Positions 1 through 7,050 of a DNA stretch of 15,240 bases are shown piece by piece; position 1 is the stretch's first letter, and the number at the start of each line of letters is the position of its first letter. The stretch lies in contig JADCCH010000323.1 in the NCBI GenBank assembly GCA_020252865.1, positions 1 to 15,240 on the forward strand, in the 5' to 3' direction. The stretch is from Methylobacterium sp. (lineage in GTDB: Bacteria > Pseudomonadota > Alphaproteobacteria > Rhizobiales > Beijerinckiaceae). The notes under the pieces were generated by a model. That model was not told the origin of the DNA, made no database searches, and saw only the letters and a program-made list of their open reading frames with translations. A program made the translations under genes and the position numbers.

Positions 1-1259
1 ATCTTCGAGAATTCGTCGGCGATGTCGGAGTTCGAATTCTCGAGCGAGCCACCCAGGATATTCCGGCCACCATCGACGATCAGCGGCTGGCCGCTCTCGA
101 GGGTCTGCTCGAACACGCCGCCATCGCGCCGCTTCAGCAGGTTGTCGGCGGGGAATTGCACCAGCGGGATCTGTGCGAGCGGCACGGTCTGGCCGTTGGA
201 GTAGGTGCCCATCACGCGGCCACCCTCGCCCACCTGCACACGCTGGAAGGTGCCGGTCGGATAACCATCCTGGCTGATGCGATTGGGAACCAGCTGACCG
301 TTCGGATCGGCGAACTGGGTCAGCCCGGCCGTCCCGAAGTTGATGTCGATCGCAGGCGTCGTCACGCCATTCACCGTGAAGGCGAAGGCCGGAATGAGGC
401 CGATGGCCGGGTTGGTGAGCTGGCCCGAGGCGTTGAACTGGACCGTGTTCGAGATGCGCGTCCATTTCGGCGTCGCACCCGTCGCCGCGGAATCCGACAG
501 GTAGTAGGCGCTCCAGGTTTCCGGCGTCGCGTTGGTGGTCTTGCCCCAGCGGATCTGGACATTCACCGGCGAGCCGGCCGCGTCATAGACGGTCACCGAC
601 TGGCCGGCGATCGTCCGGTCGAGGAAGCCGTTCTCATCCACCGCGTTGACGGTCGCACCGGTATAGAGCGGGCCGGTCAGGAGTTCCGAGCCCGGAACGG
701 TGGGAATGGCATTGTTCGTCAGCGGATATTTCGGCAGGTTGACGTTATACTCGATCTCGCTTGTGGCGCGGGCCGGCAGATTGTTCGGCGAGATGCGCAG
801 GACCTGCATCGCCGAGCCTGTCACCGCACCGGTGAGCGGGTTCACCGGATAACCCATCAGGTAATAGCCGGTGCCGTTCACGAGATAGCCGTTTCGGTCG
901 AGTTCGAAGTCGCCGCGGCGGCTATACATTTCCGCTCCGGCAAAGACAGGCTGGCCCTCCACATCGGCGGTGCGCTCACGGACCGCGAAGAAGCCTTCGC
1001 CGGAGATGGCGATGTGCGTGGCGATCTGGCTCGACTGGATGTCACCTTCGACGGTCGCGGTGTTGCGGCTGAAGGCGCCCACGCTGCCGGAACGCTCACG
1101 CTTGGGCGGAAGATCCGGGACAAGGTCCGCGAATGACGTATCGACCCGCTTGAAGCCGGTCGTCCGCGAGTTCGCGATGTTGCCCGAGATGTTTTCAAGG
1201 GCGAAGCTCTGGGCGGTCAGGCCCGAGATCGCCGTGGTCATTGCACCGAAGATACCCAT
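1..1259 (-). CDS. flgE: Flagellar hook protein FlgE (3' end outside window)
   Basis: Structural protein of the flagellar hook, exported by the flagellar type III apparatus. The reading frame is open from the ATG at 1259 to the left edge, giving 419 visible codons. The first ~35 residues, beginning MGIFGAMTTAISGL and continuing to NISGNIANSRTTGFKR, are the rod/hook N-terminal domain shared by axial proteins. A GEGFFAV segment and a Y-S-R-R-G-D-F motif follow near residues 90-120, as in FlgE/FlgG-type proteins. The visible end, GGSLENSNSDIADEFSKI, is the start of the conserved C-terminal helix (L-E-x-S-N-x-D), so only about 30-40 residues should be missing. A GAGG Shine-Dalgarno lies about 10 bases before the ATG. 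The gene sits alone behind a sigma-54 promoter (1349-1365). It points in the same direction as ycjF, 185 bases away, but is probably an independent transcript. Confidence 0.94.
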   Translation of the reverse strand, partial: MGIFGAMTTAISGLTAQSFALENISGNIANSRTTGFKRVDTSFADLVPDLPPKRERSGSVGAFSRNTATVEGDIQSSQIATHIAISGEGFFAVRERTADVEGQPVFAGAEMYSRRGDFELDRNGYLVNGTGYYLMGYPVNPLTGAVTGSAMQVLRISPNNLPARATSEIEYNVNLPKYPLTNNAIPTVPGSELLTGPLYTGATVNAVDENGFLDRTIAGQSVTVYDAAGSPVNVQIRWGKTTNATPETWSAYYLSDSAATGATPKWTRISNTVQFNASGQLTNPAIGLIPAFAFTVNGVTTPAIDINFGTAGLTQFADPNGQLVPNRISQDGYPTGTFQRVQVGEGGRVMGTYSNGQTVPLAQIPLVQFPADNLLKRRDGGVFEQTLESGQPLIVDGGRNILGGSLENSNSDIADEFSK

Positions 1260-1348
1260 GGACGCGAACCTCGATCGCTCACAAGAAAAAACTGGCGGCG
1301 AGGGTCACGACGCTAGACCTGACCAGACCCCGGCCTGCCGATCAGGTT

Positions 1349-1365
1349 GGCAAGGGTCGTGCCAG
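1349..1365 (-). promoter_or_regulatory. Sigma-54 (RpoN) -24/-12 promoter of flgE
   Basis: Read on the minus strand, 1365 to 1349 is CTGGCACGACCCTTGCC. It matches the RpoN consensus YTGGCACGRNNNTTGCW at every defined position except the last. GG (1363-1362) and GC (1351-1350) have the required spacing. The start of transcription should lie near 1338, leaving a leader of about 80 bases before the flgE ATG. Sigma-54 control of hook genes is established in Caulobacter and in some Hyphomicrobiales, where FlbD acts as the enhancer-binding protein. Its use here is inferred. Confidence 0.85.
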
Positions 1366-1382
1366 AGCAATGGAATAATAAA

Positions 1383-1395
1383 TTTCAATAGGTTA
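1383..1395 (+). promoter_or_regulatory. Probable IHF binding site upstream of flgE
   Basis: TTTCAATAGGTTA (plus strand) matches 12 of 13 positions of the IHF consensus WATCAANNNNTTR. It lies in a locally A/T-rich stretch and is centred about 51 bases upstream of the predicted flgE start of transcription, between the sigma-54 promoter and the dyad at 1397-1428. IHF bending between enhancer and promoter is the standard arrangement at sigma-54 flagellar promoters. No binding data are available, and one-mismatch sites also occur by chance in A/T-rich DNA. Confidence 0.55.
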
Positions 1396-1396
1396 G

Positions 1397-1428
1397 ATTG
1401 TTATACAACTTGAAGTTGCTGGAACAAT
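1397..1428. repeat. Nested inverted repeat, candidate activator site or hairpin
   Basis: An inner perfect dyad, CAACTT-G-AAGTTG (1406-1418), sits inside an outer pair, ATTGTT (1397-1402) and AACAAT (1423-1428). The two dyads share nearly the same centre (1412 and 1412.5). The centre is about 74 bases upstream of the predicted sigma-54 start of flgE, where an enhancer-binding protein could bind. It also begins 17 bases past the ycjF stop, so in RNA it could form a 3' hairpin for that transcript, but no U-tract follows. It does not obviously resemble the Caulobacter FlbD (ftr) site. Function is inferred. Confidence 0.45.
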
Positions 1429-1444
1429 TGGCCGGATCGGAAGA

Positions 1445-2443
1445 TCACGCGGCAGGTTTTTCCACAACTTTTTCTTGTGAAATGATCTTTTTTACAATCT
1501 CTGGTAGCAATACGGGCGGAAGCGCGTGGAAATCCATCGGGCGGCTGGCCTCGATCGCCGCAATGCCGATGCGCGCGGTGAGGACGCCGTTCAGCAGCCC
1601 CTCGCCCAGTTTGGCGGAGAGGCGCGCGGCAAGCCCCGCCCCCATCACCTGCCCCAGAACCTGCTCGGCCGCGGCCATGCCGCCGGTGACCAGCAGATGC
1701 CCCGCCACGCGCCGCACCAGGCCGATCAGAGCGAAGCCGCTGGCGCGTCCGCCATAGAGGGCCGAGAGCCTGCGGATGAGCAGCACGGATTGCACAAGCA
1801 CGAAAGCGACATCCACCAGCGCGCGGGGCGAGACCGCCGTGACGACCGACACCCTCTGCGCAGCGCCCGCGATCATCGCCCGGGCCGCATCATCCTTGGC
1901 GGCAAGCAGGGCACGCTCGGCAATGGCAAGACGCGTTTCGGGATCGTGGATTTCACCGAGACTGCGCTCGATCTCGGCGCGGCCGGCGGCTGTGGTGGGG
2001 TCTTTCACGTAGAAGGCGACCAGCTTCGCCGTCAGCGCCCGCACCTCGGAATCGCGCGGTTGGAGGCGTGCGGAGAGGGTCTCCCCGCGCAGGCCGGTGA
2101 CCGCCTTGAGGCGGAGCAGCGCGAAACCCTCGCGCAGCAGCCAGATGAACGCGATCAGCGCGATCACCGCGATCAGCGCAAACCCCACCTGCCCCGCCAG
2201 AACACTCTTCTGTTGCAGGCTCAGGACGAGCGACCAGATCGCATCCAGGAGGAACAGCGAGGCCAGGAGCCCCAGGGCGCTCCAGAAGGCGCGCGTCAGC
2301 CAGCTTCCGCGACGCGGTTCGGCAGGCTCGGGAACAGGGTCCGGCGCGGCCGTGAAATCCGCCTCCTCGCGGAACGACACCCCCCGCTTCTCCCCCTCGA
2401 GGGCGAAGACCTCCGGCTCGCGCGGTTTCGGCACGCCTTTCAT
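1445..2443 (-). CDS. ycjF: YcjF-family inner membrane protein (TIGR01620/DUF697)
   Basis: A 332-residue membrane protein of the YcjF family, partner of the YcjX P-loop protein. Its function is not well defined; in enterobacteria the pair belongs to the envelope/phage-shock stress regulon. A charged, proline-containing cytoplasmic N-terminus (about 1-47) is followed by two membrane segments at about 48-72 (AFWSALGLLASLFLL) and 83-105 (VGFALIAVIALIAFIWLL). The C-terminal DUF697-like part (about 200-310) contains the family stretch TAVSPRALVDVAFVL and an I-R-R-L-S-A-L-Y-G-G-R motif. Length is close to the family norm. The ATG at 2443 overlaps the ycjX stop in an ATGA arrangement, implying translational coupling and a shared operon. 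No psp genes are visible nearby. Confidence 0.87.
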   Translation of the reverse strand: MKGVPKPREPEVFALEGEKRGVSFREEADFTAAPDPVPEPAEPRRGSWLTRAFWSALGLLASLFLLDAIWSLVLSLQQKSVLAGQVGFALIAVIALIAFIWLLREGFALLRLKAVTGLRGETLSARLQPRDSEVRALTAKLVAFYVKDPTTAAGRAEIERSLGEIHDPETRLAIAERALLAAKDDAARAMIAGAAQRVSVVTAVSPRALVDVAFVLVQSVLLIRRLSALYGGRASGFALIGLVRRVAGHLLVTGGMAAAEQVLGQVMGAGLAARLSAKLGEGLLNGVLTARIGIAAIEASRPMDFHALPPVLLPEIVKKIISQEKVVEKPAA

Positions 2444-3906
2444 GCGAGATCCCCTCCGATCAGTTCCTGAAGCGCGGAATCGAGGCGGATGCCGGGGAAG
2501 TGCTCGCCAGCCCGGCAGACCGGCGGCCGGAAGGCCAGGAATCTCAGCGGCACAGGATCGCCCGAAAACACGCGCTCGGGCTCGGCGGGAAGATCGCCGG
2601 GGAAGAACGCCACCTCGCGGGAGCCATCGAAGACCTCGCCGCCGAGCTTCTCGCCAAGCATGGGAATGCCGGCAATGGCGGCAAGGCTTCCGCCCTTGCG
2701 CTCCACCTGCACTTCACGCGTCGCGCGGATGGCGGCGATGGCCGCGACATCGACCTCGGCCCCGGCCGCCTCGGCGCGATGCCAGGCGCGCCGCACGATC
2801 ATGCGGAGGATCGCCTCGAGACGGTCGTGGCTGGTGTGATGCAGGTGATCGGCCTTGGTAGCCGCGAAGAGCACGCGGCTCGCGCGCGGGGAGAACAGGC
2901 TGGACAGCAGCGAATTGCCGCCGACCCGGAAGGCGGCCAGCACATCCGAGAGCGCCGCCTCCAGATCCGCAACGGCCTCCGGGCCGCCATTCAGAGCGCC
3001 AAGCACATCGACCAGCACCACCTGCCGGTCGAGGCGCGAAAAGTGATCCACGAAGAAGGGACGCACCACCTTGGCCTTGTAGGCCTCGAAGCGTCGGATC
3101 ATCAGCCCCGCGAGCGAGCCCGATGGCGGCTCACCGTCCAGAGCCTCCAGCGGCGCGAAGGTGAGCGCCGGCGCGCCTTCGAGATCGCCAGGCAGGAGGA
3201 AACGACCGGGCGCCAAAGCCGAAAGACCACGCCCCTCGGCACGACAGGCGCGCAAGGCTTCGGTGAAGGTCGCAGCGAGGCGGCGTGCGGTCGCCTCGCT
3301 CGCTTCCGCCAGCGGATCAATCTCGGCCAAGGCTGCGCGATAAGCCGTAAAGAGCGGCTCACGCACGCCTTTCCGGGCCTTGGCGAGGGTCTCGGCCGAC
3401 CATTTCCAGTAATCCTGCCCGAGAAGTGGCAGGTCGAGCAGCCATTCGCCGGGGTAATCCACGATATCGAGCCGCAGGGTGGAGGCCCCGGTGCTGATCA
3501 CCCCTGCCGGGCCGATCAGCCCACCGAGCCAGGCCTTCCGCGATTGGTAGGAGAGTTCCACGGAGAGTGCCGAGATCTGCCGGGTGGAGTTCGGCCAATC
3601 CCGCTCGGGCCCGGTCAGAGTCGCAAGGTGATCCTCATAGGCAAAGCGCGGCAGGGCATCATCGGGATGCGGCACCAGCTTTGCCTCGCGGATGCGCCCC
3701 TCGGCGCGCGGCCTGAAGCCGGGCATGCGCGCGCCGGAGACCAGCGCATGCACAAGGCCGGTGATGAACACGGTCTTGCCCGCACGGCTCAGCCCCGTGA
3801 CGCCAATGCTGAGGGAAGGCGCGCCAAAGAGGCCGCCAAGCCCTGCAAGGCCATGAACCAGAGTTTCGAGAACGGTGCCCGGAGGCACGGAGGATTGCCC
3901 CGCCAT
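2440..3906 (-). CDS. ycjX: YcjX-family P-loop NTPase (DUF463)
   Basis: A 488-residue predicted GTP-binding protein of the YcjX/DUF463 family, dynamin-like in fold by published work on the family, acting with YcjF at the inner membrane. Visible motifs (numbered from the ATG at 3906) are Walker A GLSRAGKT at 38-45, the family signature continuing VFITGLVHAL, the G3-like DYPGEWLLDLPLL beginning at 150, and a G4-like TKAD at 350-353. The ATG at 3906 gives an N-terminus of normal length before the P-loop but has no good Shine-Dalgarno. A GTG at 3966, abutting the sixA stop, has GAGG five bases upstream and would add 20 residues. Those extra codons have weaker third-position G/C bias, so I prefer 3906. 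The gene lies between a SixA-like phosphatase and ycjF in one apparent operon. Confidence 0.9.
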   Translation of the reverse strand: MAGQSSVPPGTVLETLVHGLAGLGGLFGAPSLSIGVTGLSRAGKTVFITGLVHALVSGARMPGFRPRAEGRIREAKLVPHPDDALPRFAYEDHLATLTGPERDWPNSTRQISALSVELSYQSRKAWLGGLIGPAGVISTGASTLRLDIVDYPGEWLLDLPLLGQDYWKWSAETLAKARKGVREPLFTAYRAALAEIDPLAEASEATARRLAATFTEALRACRAEGRGLSALAPGRFLLPGDLEGAPALTFAPLEALDGEPPSGSLAGLMIRRFEAYKAKVVRPFFVDHFSRLDRQVVLVDVLGALNGGPEAVADLEAALSDVLAAFRVGGNSLLSSLFSPRASRVLFAATKADHLHHTSHDRLEAILRMIVRRAWHRAEAAGAEVDVAAIAAIRATREVQVERKGGSLAAIAGIPMLGEKLGGEVFDGSREVAFFPGDLPAEPERVFSGDPVPLRFLAFRPPVCRAGEHFPGIRLDSALQELIGGDLA

Positions 3907-3966
3907 GAAGCGAGATTTGGCGATTGCCGATGAGACAAGCAAGGGCGGGCATCGCCAATCCCCCAC

Positions 3967-4497
3967 TCAATCCTCGTCGATGCCCCCCAGTGCGCGCGGG
4001 GTGATGAAGGTGGAAAGCCGCATGGAGCCTGGCGCGACATCCTTCCAGCCGCCATCCTGCTCGAGGATGGCGATGCCGGCGGTGGGATATTTCCGCGAAA
4101 GGCGGCGCAGGGCCTCGCGATCGCTGGCAGCGGGATCAGCGAGCCCGAAGGCGAGTTCCTGCATGCCGGGATTGTGCCCCACGAGCATCAGCGTGATCAT
4201 CGCGCCACCCGATTCCCGCACGAGATCCAGCAATCCACCCGCACTCGCCGCGTAGATGGACGGGGTGGCCTCCATATCAACACCGGGCAGGGCGGATTCC
4301 ACATGCGCCCAAGTCTCGCGCGTGCGCCTCGCGGCCGAGACCAGAACAAGATCGGGCTTCCAGGGCTGTTTCCCCAGCCAGCGCCCCATCAGCGGCGCGG
4401 CTTCCTGCCCGCGCGGCGCCAAAGGCCGATCAAAATCCGCCACACCGTCCGGCCATGCCGATTTTGCGTGCCGCATGAGAATGAGCCGAACCGGCAT
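3967..4497 (-). CDS. sixA: SixA-like histidine phosphatase
   Basis: A 176-residue cytoplasmic member of the histidine phosphatase superfamily, SixA branch, which removes phosphate from phosphohistidine in Hpt or PTS proteins. The start at 4497 (MPVRLILMRHAKSAW) places the catalytic R9-H10-A11 motif at the expected position and has GGAG eight bases upstream. A second arginine cluster (A-A-R-R-T-R-E-T, residues 55-62) and the second catalytic histidine, H108 in LVGHNPG, are present. The compact length and the RHA form favour SixA over phosphoglycerate mutases. It is the first gene of the apparent sixA-ycjX-ycjF operon and is divergent from the membrane protein at 4587. The substrate cannot be read from the sequence. 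An Hpt protein is encoded 3.4 kb away at 7880-8251. Confidence 0.85.
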   Translation of the reverse strand: MPVRLILMRHAKSAWPDGVADFDRPLAPRGQEAAPLMGRWLGKQPWKPDLVLVSAARRTRETWAHVESALPGVDMEATPSIYAASAGGLLDLVRESGGAMITLMLVGHNPGMQELAFGLADPAASDREALRRLSRKYPTAGIAILEQDGGWKDVAPGSMRLSTFITPRALGGIDED

Positions 4498-4586
4498 AGC
4501 CGAACTCCCGATTGTTATCCGACCTTTGACGCGCTCGCCATCCTGAGGCAAGGAGCTTGGCCTGCGACAAAGGAACGACACGGCCC

Positions 4587-5174
4587 ATGCCCACAGAGAT
4601 TGCGCCCAAGGCGGCCTCGATCCTCTACAGCCATCGCCCCAAGCCATTTGCGGCGGAACTGGAGCTCGAACTGACAGCCTACGAGTTGATCGCCACGCGC
4701 GGGAGATCCATCCAGCGTTTTCCGCTGACGGGCATCGAACGGGTGACCTTGCGCTTTTCGCCGCGCAACACGGCGCATCGCGCTTTCGCCTGCACATTGC
4801 GCGCGACCGATGGCAAGAGCGTGACCTTCGACAGCCTTTCCTGGAAATCGCTGATCGAGACGGAAAAACAGAACAGCGATTATGCCCGCTTCGTCACCGC
4901 CCTGTGCGAGCGGGCCGAGGGCGCGCGACCGCAGGTGGAGCTTCTGGCAGGCGTGCCACCCTGGAAATTCTGGGGCATGCTGATCGTGGGCCTTGGCATT
5001 CTGGCCGGTCTCGTCGGCATTGCGATCTATTCGAGCATCGACAGAAGCTGGTTTGCCGCCGGCCTCGCCGTGGCGCTTTTCGCCTATCTCAGCTTCTGGA
5101 TGCGCGATTACCTCACCCGGAACCGCCCCGCCCGCTTCCGGTCCGGGGCGATGCCGGCTCCCGTCCTGCCCTGA
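4587..5174 (+). CDS. Conserved hypothetical membrane protein, two C-terminal TM segments
   Basis: A 195-residue protein that I do not recognise as a named family. The N-terminal ~110 residues form a soluble domain beginning MPTEIAPKAASILYSHRP. Its alternating strand-like pattern (AELELELTAYELIATRG, then IERVTLRF, then ACTLRATDGKSVTFDSLSW) suggests a small beta-rich fold, possibly PH-like. Two hydrophobic stretches follow, at about 130-152 (FWGMLIVGLGILAGLVGIAI) and 157-176 (WFAAGLAVALFAYLSFWM), before a basic tail. The ATG at 4587 was chosen; an upstream TTG at 4557 is possible but is crowded against its own AGGAG. Codon use is strongly G/C-ending, which supports a real gene. It is divergent from sixA (89-base gap) and convergent with the stress protein gene six bases beyond its stop. 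Confidence 0.75.
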   Translation: MPTEIAPKAASILYSHRPKPFAAELELELTAYELIATRGRSIQRFPLTGIERVTLRFSPRNTAHRAFACTLRATDGKSVTFDSLSWKSLIETEKQNSDYARFVTALCERAEGARPQVELLAGVPPWKFWGMLIVGLGILAGLVGIAIYSSIDRSWFAAGLAVALFAYLSFWMRDYLTRNRPARFRSGAMPAPVLP

Positions 5175-5180
5175 TCGGGC

Positions 5181-5606
5181 TCAGGCACGCACCACCAGCA
5201 CCGAGCAATGGGCGTGGCGAACGATGTTCGTCGCATGGCTGCCGACGAGGTAGGTCGCAAGCGTGGGCCAATGCGAGGAGACGATGATGAGATCGGCCTT
5301 GCATTCATCCGCTTCGGCCAGAACCTCGTGGTAGACGCCGCCCGTGCGCACGACCGTGCTGACCTTGCCCGCCATCAGGCCGAGCTTGCCGGCCAGCGCG
5401 GCGAGGTCTTCGGTTGCCCGCTTCTTCTCGAGGCCCTCGAAATCGGCCGGCACATATTCGAGATAGGCGGAAGGAAGGATCGGCCGCACATGCAGCAGGC
5501 GCACCTCCGCGCCCCAGGGCTCGGCCAGCGCCTTGGCGGCCTCCAATGAGGCCTTCGCCATGGCTTCATCCCCGAGATCGACCGGAACCAGCAGTTTCTT
5601 GAACAT
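5181..5606 (-). CDS. Universal stress protein, UspF/UspG-like single domain
   Basis: A 141-residue single Usp domain, cytoplasmic. It opens with the typical first strand MFKKLLVPVDLG and has L-L-H-V-R at about 37-41. The C-terminal nucleotide loop reads SSHWPTLATYLVGSHATNIV and ends HCSVLVVRA. The G-S pair (122-123) and the R-H-A element are kept. The first loop glycine is serine, as in UspF-like proteins (E. coli form ASHRPD...YLLGS), so ATP binding is plausible but not certain. The start at 5606 has GGAGG six bases upstream. Longer upstream ATGs lack a good ribosome site and code for non-Usp sequence. The 216-base gap to the divergent MFS gene holds an FNR/FixK-like half-match at 5701-5714. 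Confidence 0.9.
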   Translation of the reverse strand: MFKKLLVPVDLGDEAMAKASLEAAKALAEPWGAEVRLLHVRPILPSAYLEYVPADFEGLEKKRATEDLAALAGKLGLMAGKVSTVVRTGGVYHEVLAEADECKADLIIVSSHWPTLATYLVGSHATNIVRHAHCSVLVVRA

Positions 5607-5700
5607 GATGTCCTCCAACGAACGCTTCATGGTCGCTCGCCACCGCGTGGATCGGCCGCGAGCCCTGCCCTTCATCTCGCATGGCGGGAAAACACCGTCC

Positions 5701-5714
5701 TTGATGTCGAACAA
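5701..5714. promoter_or_regulatory. Possible FNR/FixK box between usp and MFS genes
   Basis: TTGAT-GTCG-AACAA matches 9 of 10 defined positions of TTGAT-N4-ATCAA. It lies about 101 bases upstream of the usp start and about 116 upstream of the MFS start. Usp genes are known members of FNR/FixK regulons in several proteobacteria, which makes the usp gene the more likely target. The mismatch falls in the core TTGA-N6-TCAA, and no convincing -10 was found at the right distance, so the call is tentative. Confidence 0.3.
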
Positions 5715-5822
5715 GCGTGCGGGGAGAGGGCGCAAAGCAGGGCGAGATCGTTCGATCACGAGAAATCATTTGACGGAACAGGGACAAGGGATCATCCGTC
5801 CCTCTTGACCGGAAGGAAGAGG

Positions 5823-7046
5823 ATGACCAACCCCGCCGCAGATTTGCCGGTTTCACGCTTCCGACGGGCTCTTCAGGAGCCCGTGACCTTCCTGATGGTC
5901 CTCGCCTTCGTGAACATGCTTGGCTATGCGGGCTGGGTGACGCTCTTCAACAACTTCGCGAAGGATGCCGCGCGGTTCTCCGGTGCCGAAATCGGCCTGG
6001 CGCAGAGCGTGCGCGAAATCCCGGGCTTCCTCGCCTTCACCGCCATCTACTGGTTCATGGTGATGCGCGAGCAGACCGTCGCCTATATCGCGCTGCTCGT
6101 GCTGGGCGCAGGCATTGCGCTGACCGGTGGCTTCCCGACCCTGACGGGGCTTCTCATCACCACCTTCATCATGTCGGTGGGTTTCCACTATTTCGAGACG
6201 GTCAACCAGTCGCTCTCCCTGCAGCTCTTCCCGAAAAAGGATGCGCCGCGGCTCATGGGTCGCGTGGCGGGCGCTGCGGCCACCGCGCAATTCATGGCCT
6301 ATGGCGGCCTTGCGCTACTCTGGTGGAGCGGCACACAACGCTATGACCTGCTCTTCGCGATCATCGGCTTTGCCTGTATCGGCATCGCCATCGCGTCCTT
6401 CCTGCTCTTTCCGAAATTCGATGGCCCGGTGCCGCAGCGAAAGAGCATCGTTCTGCGCCAGCGCTACTGGCTCTATTATGCGTTGACCCTGATGAACGGC
6501 GCGCGCCGGCAGATCTTCACGGCCTTCGCCGGGTTCCTGCTCGTCGAGAAATTCGGCTACACCGTGCCGCAGATGGCGATGCTGCTTCTCGTCACATCGG
6601 GTCTCAACACCTTCCTCGCTCCCCGCCTCGGCGCGCTGGTCGGCCATTGGGGCGAGCGCCGCACCATCGCCATCGAGAACATGGTGCTGATCCTTGTCTT
6701 CATCGGCTATGCGGTGACAGCCAACGCGACCGTGGCGGCGCTGCTCTTCATCATCGACGGGGTGTTCTCGATCCTCGTGATCGCCCAGCGCAGCTATATC
6801 CAGAAGATCGGCGATGCGGCCGACATGGCCCCGACCGCCGCCTGCGCCTTCACCATCAACCACATCGCGGCTGTGGTGATTCCCGTGTTCTTCGGCATGC
6901 TGTGGCTCAAGAACCCGAGCATAGTGTTCTATCTCGGCGCGGCCATCGCCACGACCTCGCTCACGCTTTCCTTCCTGGTGCCGCGTCACCCGGAGCCGGG
7001 CAACGAGACGATCTTCAAGGAACGTGCGGCGGCTCCGGCCGAGTGA
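5823..7046 (+). CDS. MFS family transporter
   Basis: A 407-residue integral membrane protein of the major facilitator superfamily with about 11-12 hydrophobic segments. Seen are a first segment around TFLMVLAFVNMLGYAGWVTLF, a central hydrophilic break around residues 200-220 (FPKFDGPVPQRKS) dividing two halves, and a G-H-W-G-E-R-R-T loop in the second half resembling the conserved MFS cytoplasmic loop. The end is a short charged tail (ERAAAPAE). The ATG at 5823 is directly preceded by a purine-rich AAGGAAGAGG run, so it is preferred to the in-frame TTG at 5805. No substrate can be named from sequence. It stands alone on the plus strand, divergent from usp, and its stop is four bases from the end of the convergent ccdA remnant. 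Confidence 0.87.
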   Translation: MTNPAADLPVSRFRRALQEPVTFLMVLAFVNMLGYAGWVTLFNNFAKDAARFSGAEIGLAQSVREIPGFLAFTAIYWFMVMREQTVAYIALLVLGAGIALTGGFPTLTGLLITTFIMSVGFHYFETVNQSLSLQLFPKKDAPRLMGRVAGAAATAQFMAYGGLALLWWSGTQRYDLLFAIIGFACIGIAIASFLLFPKFDGPVPQRKSIVLRQRYWLYYALTLMNGARRQIFTAFAGFLLVEKFGYTVPQMAMLLLVTSGLNTFLAPRLGALVGHWGERRTIAIENMVLILVFIGYAVTANATVAALLFIIDGVFSILVIAQRSYIQKIGDAADMAPTAACAFTINHIAAVVIPVFFGMLWLKNPSIVFYLGAAIATTSLTLSFLVPRHPEPGNETIFKERAAAPAE

Positions 7047-7050
7047 CCGC

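Noticed and set aside
156..1136. 326-codon plus-strand frame across the left end
   Set aside because: It lies opposite flgE, whose minus-strand frame has clear hook protein motifs along its whole length.
2500..3933. 477-codon open frame on the plus strand opposite ycjX
   Set aside because: ycjX on the other strand carries clear Walker A and family motifs. The plus-strand product is compositionally odd and has no supporting start or motif.
3907..3966. GTG start of ycjX directly after the sixA stop
   Set aside because: It has a good GAGG, but the 20 extra codons show weaker third-position G/C bias and the family N-terminus fits the ATG at 3906. Kept only as an alternative.
4498..4586. TTGACG (4526-4531) as a -35 for the divergent sixA/membrane protein region
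   Set aside because: No acceptable -10 lies 16-18 bases downstream, so no promoter is called.
5166..5183. GCCC-TGATC-GGGC dyad over the convergent stops of the membrane protein and usp genes
   Set aside because: The stem has only four pairs and no U-tract in either direction, so it is not supported as a terminator.
5746..5757. GATCG-TT-CGATC palindrome in the usp/MFS gap
   Set aside because: It is short, made of common GATC elements, has no known regulator match and no second copy nearby.
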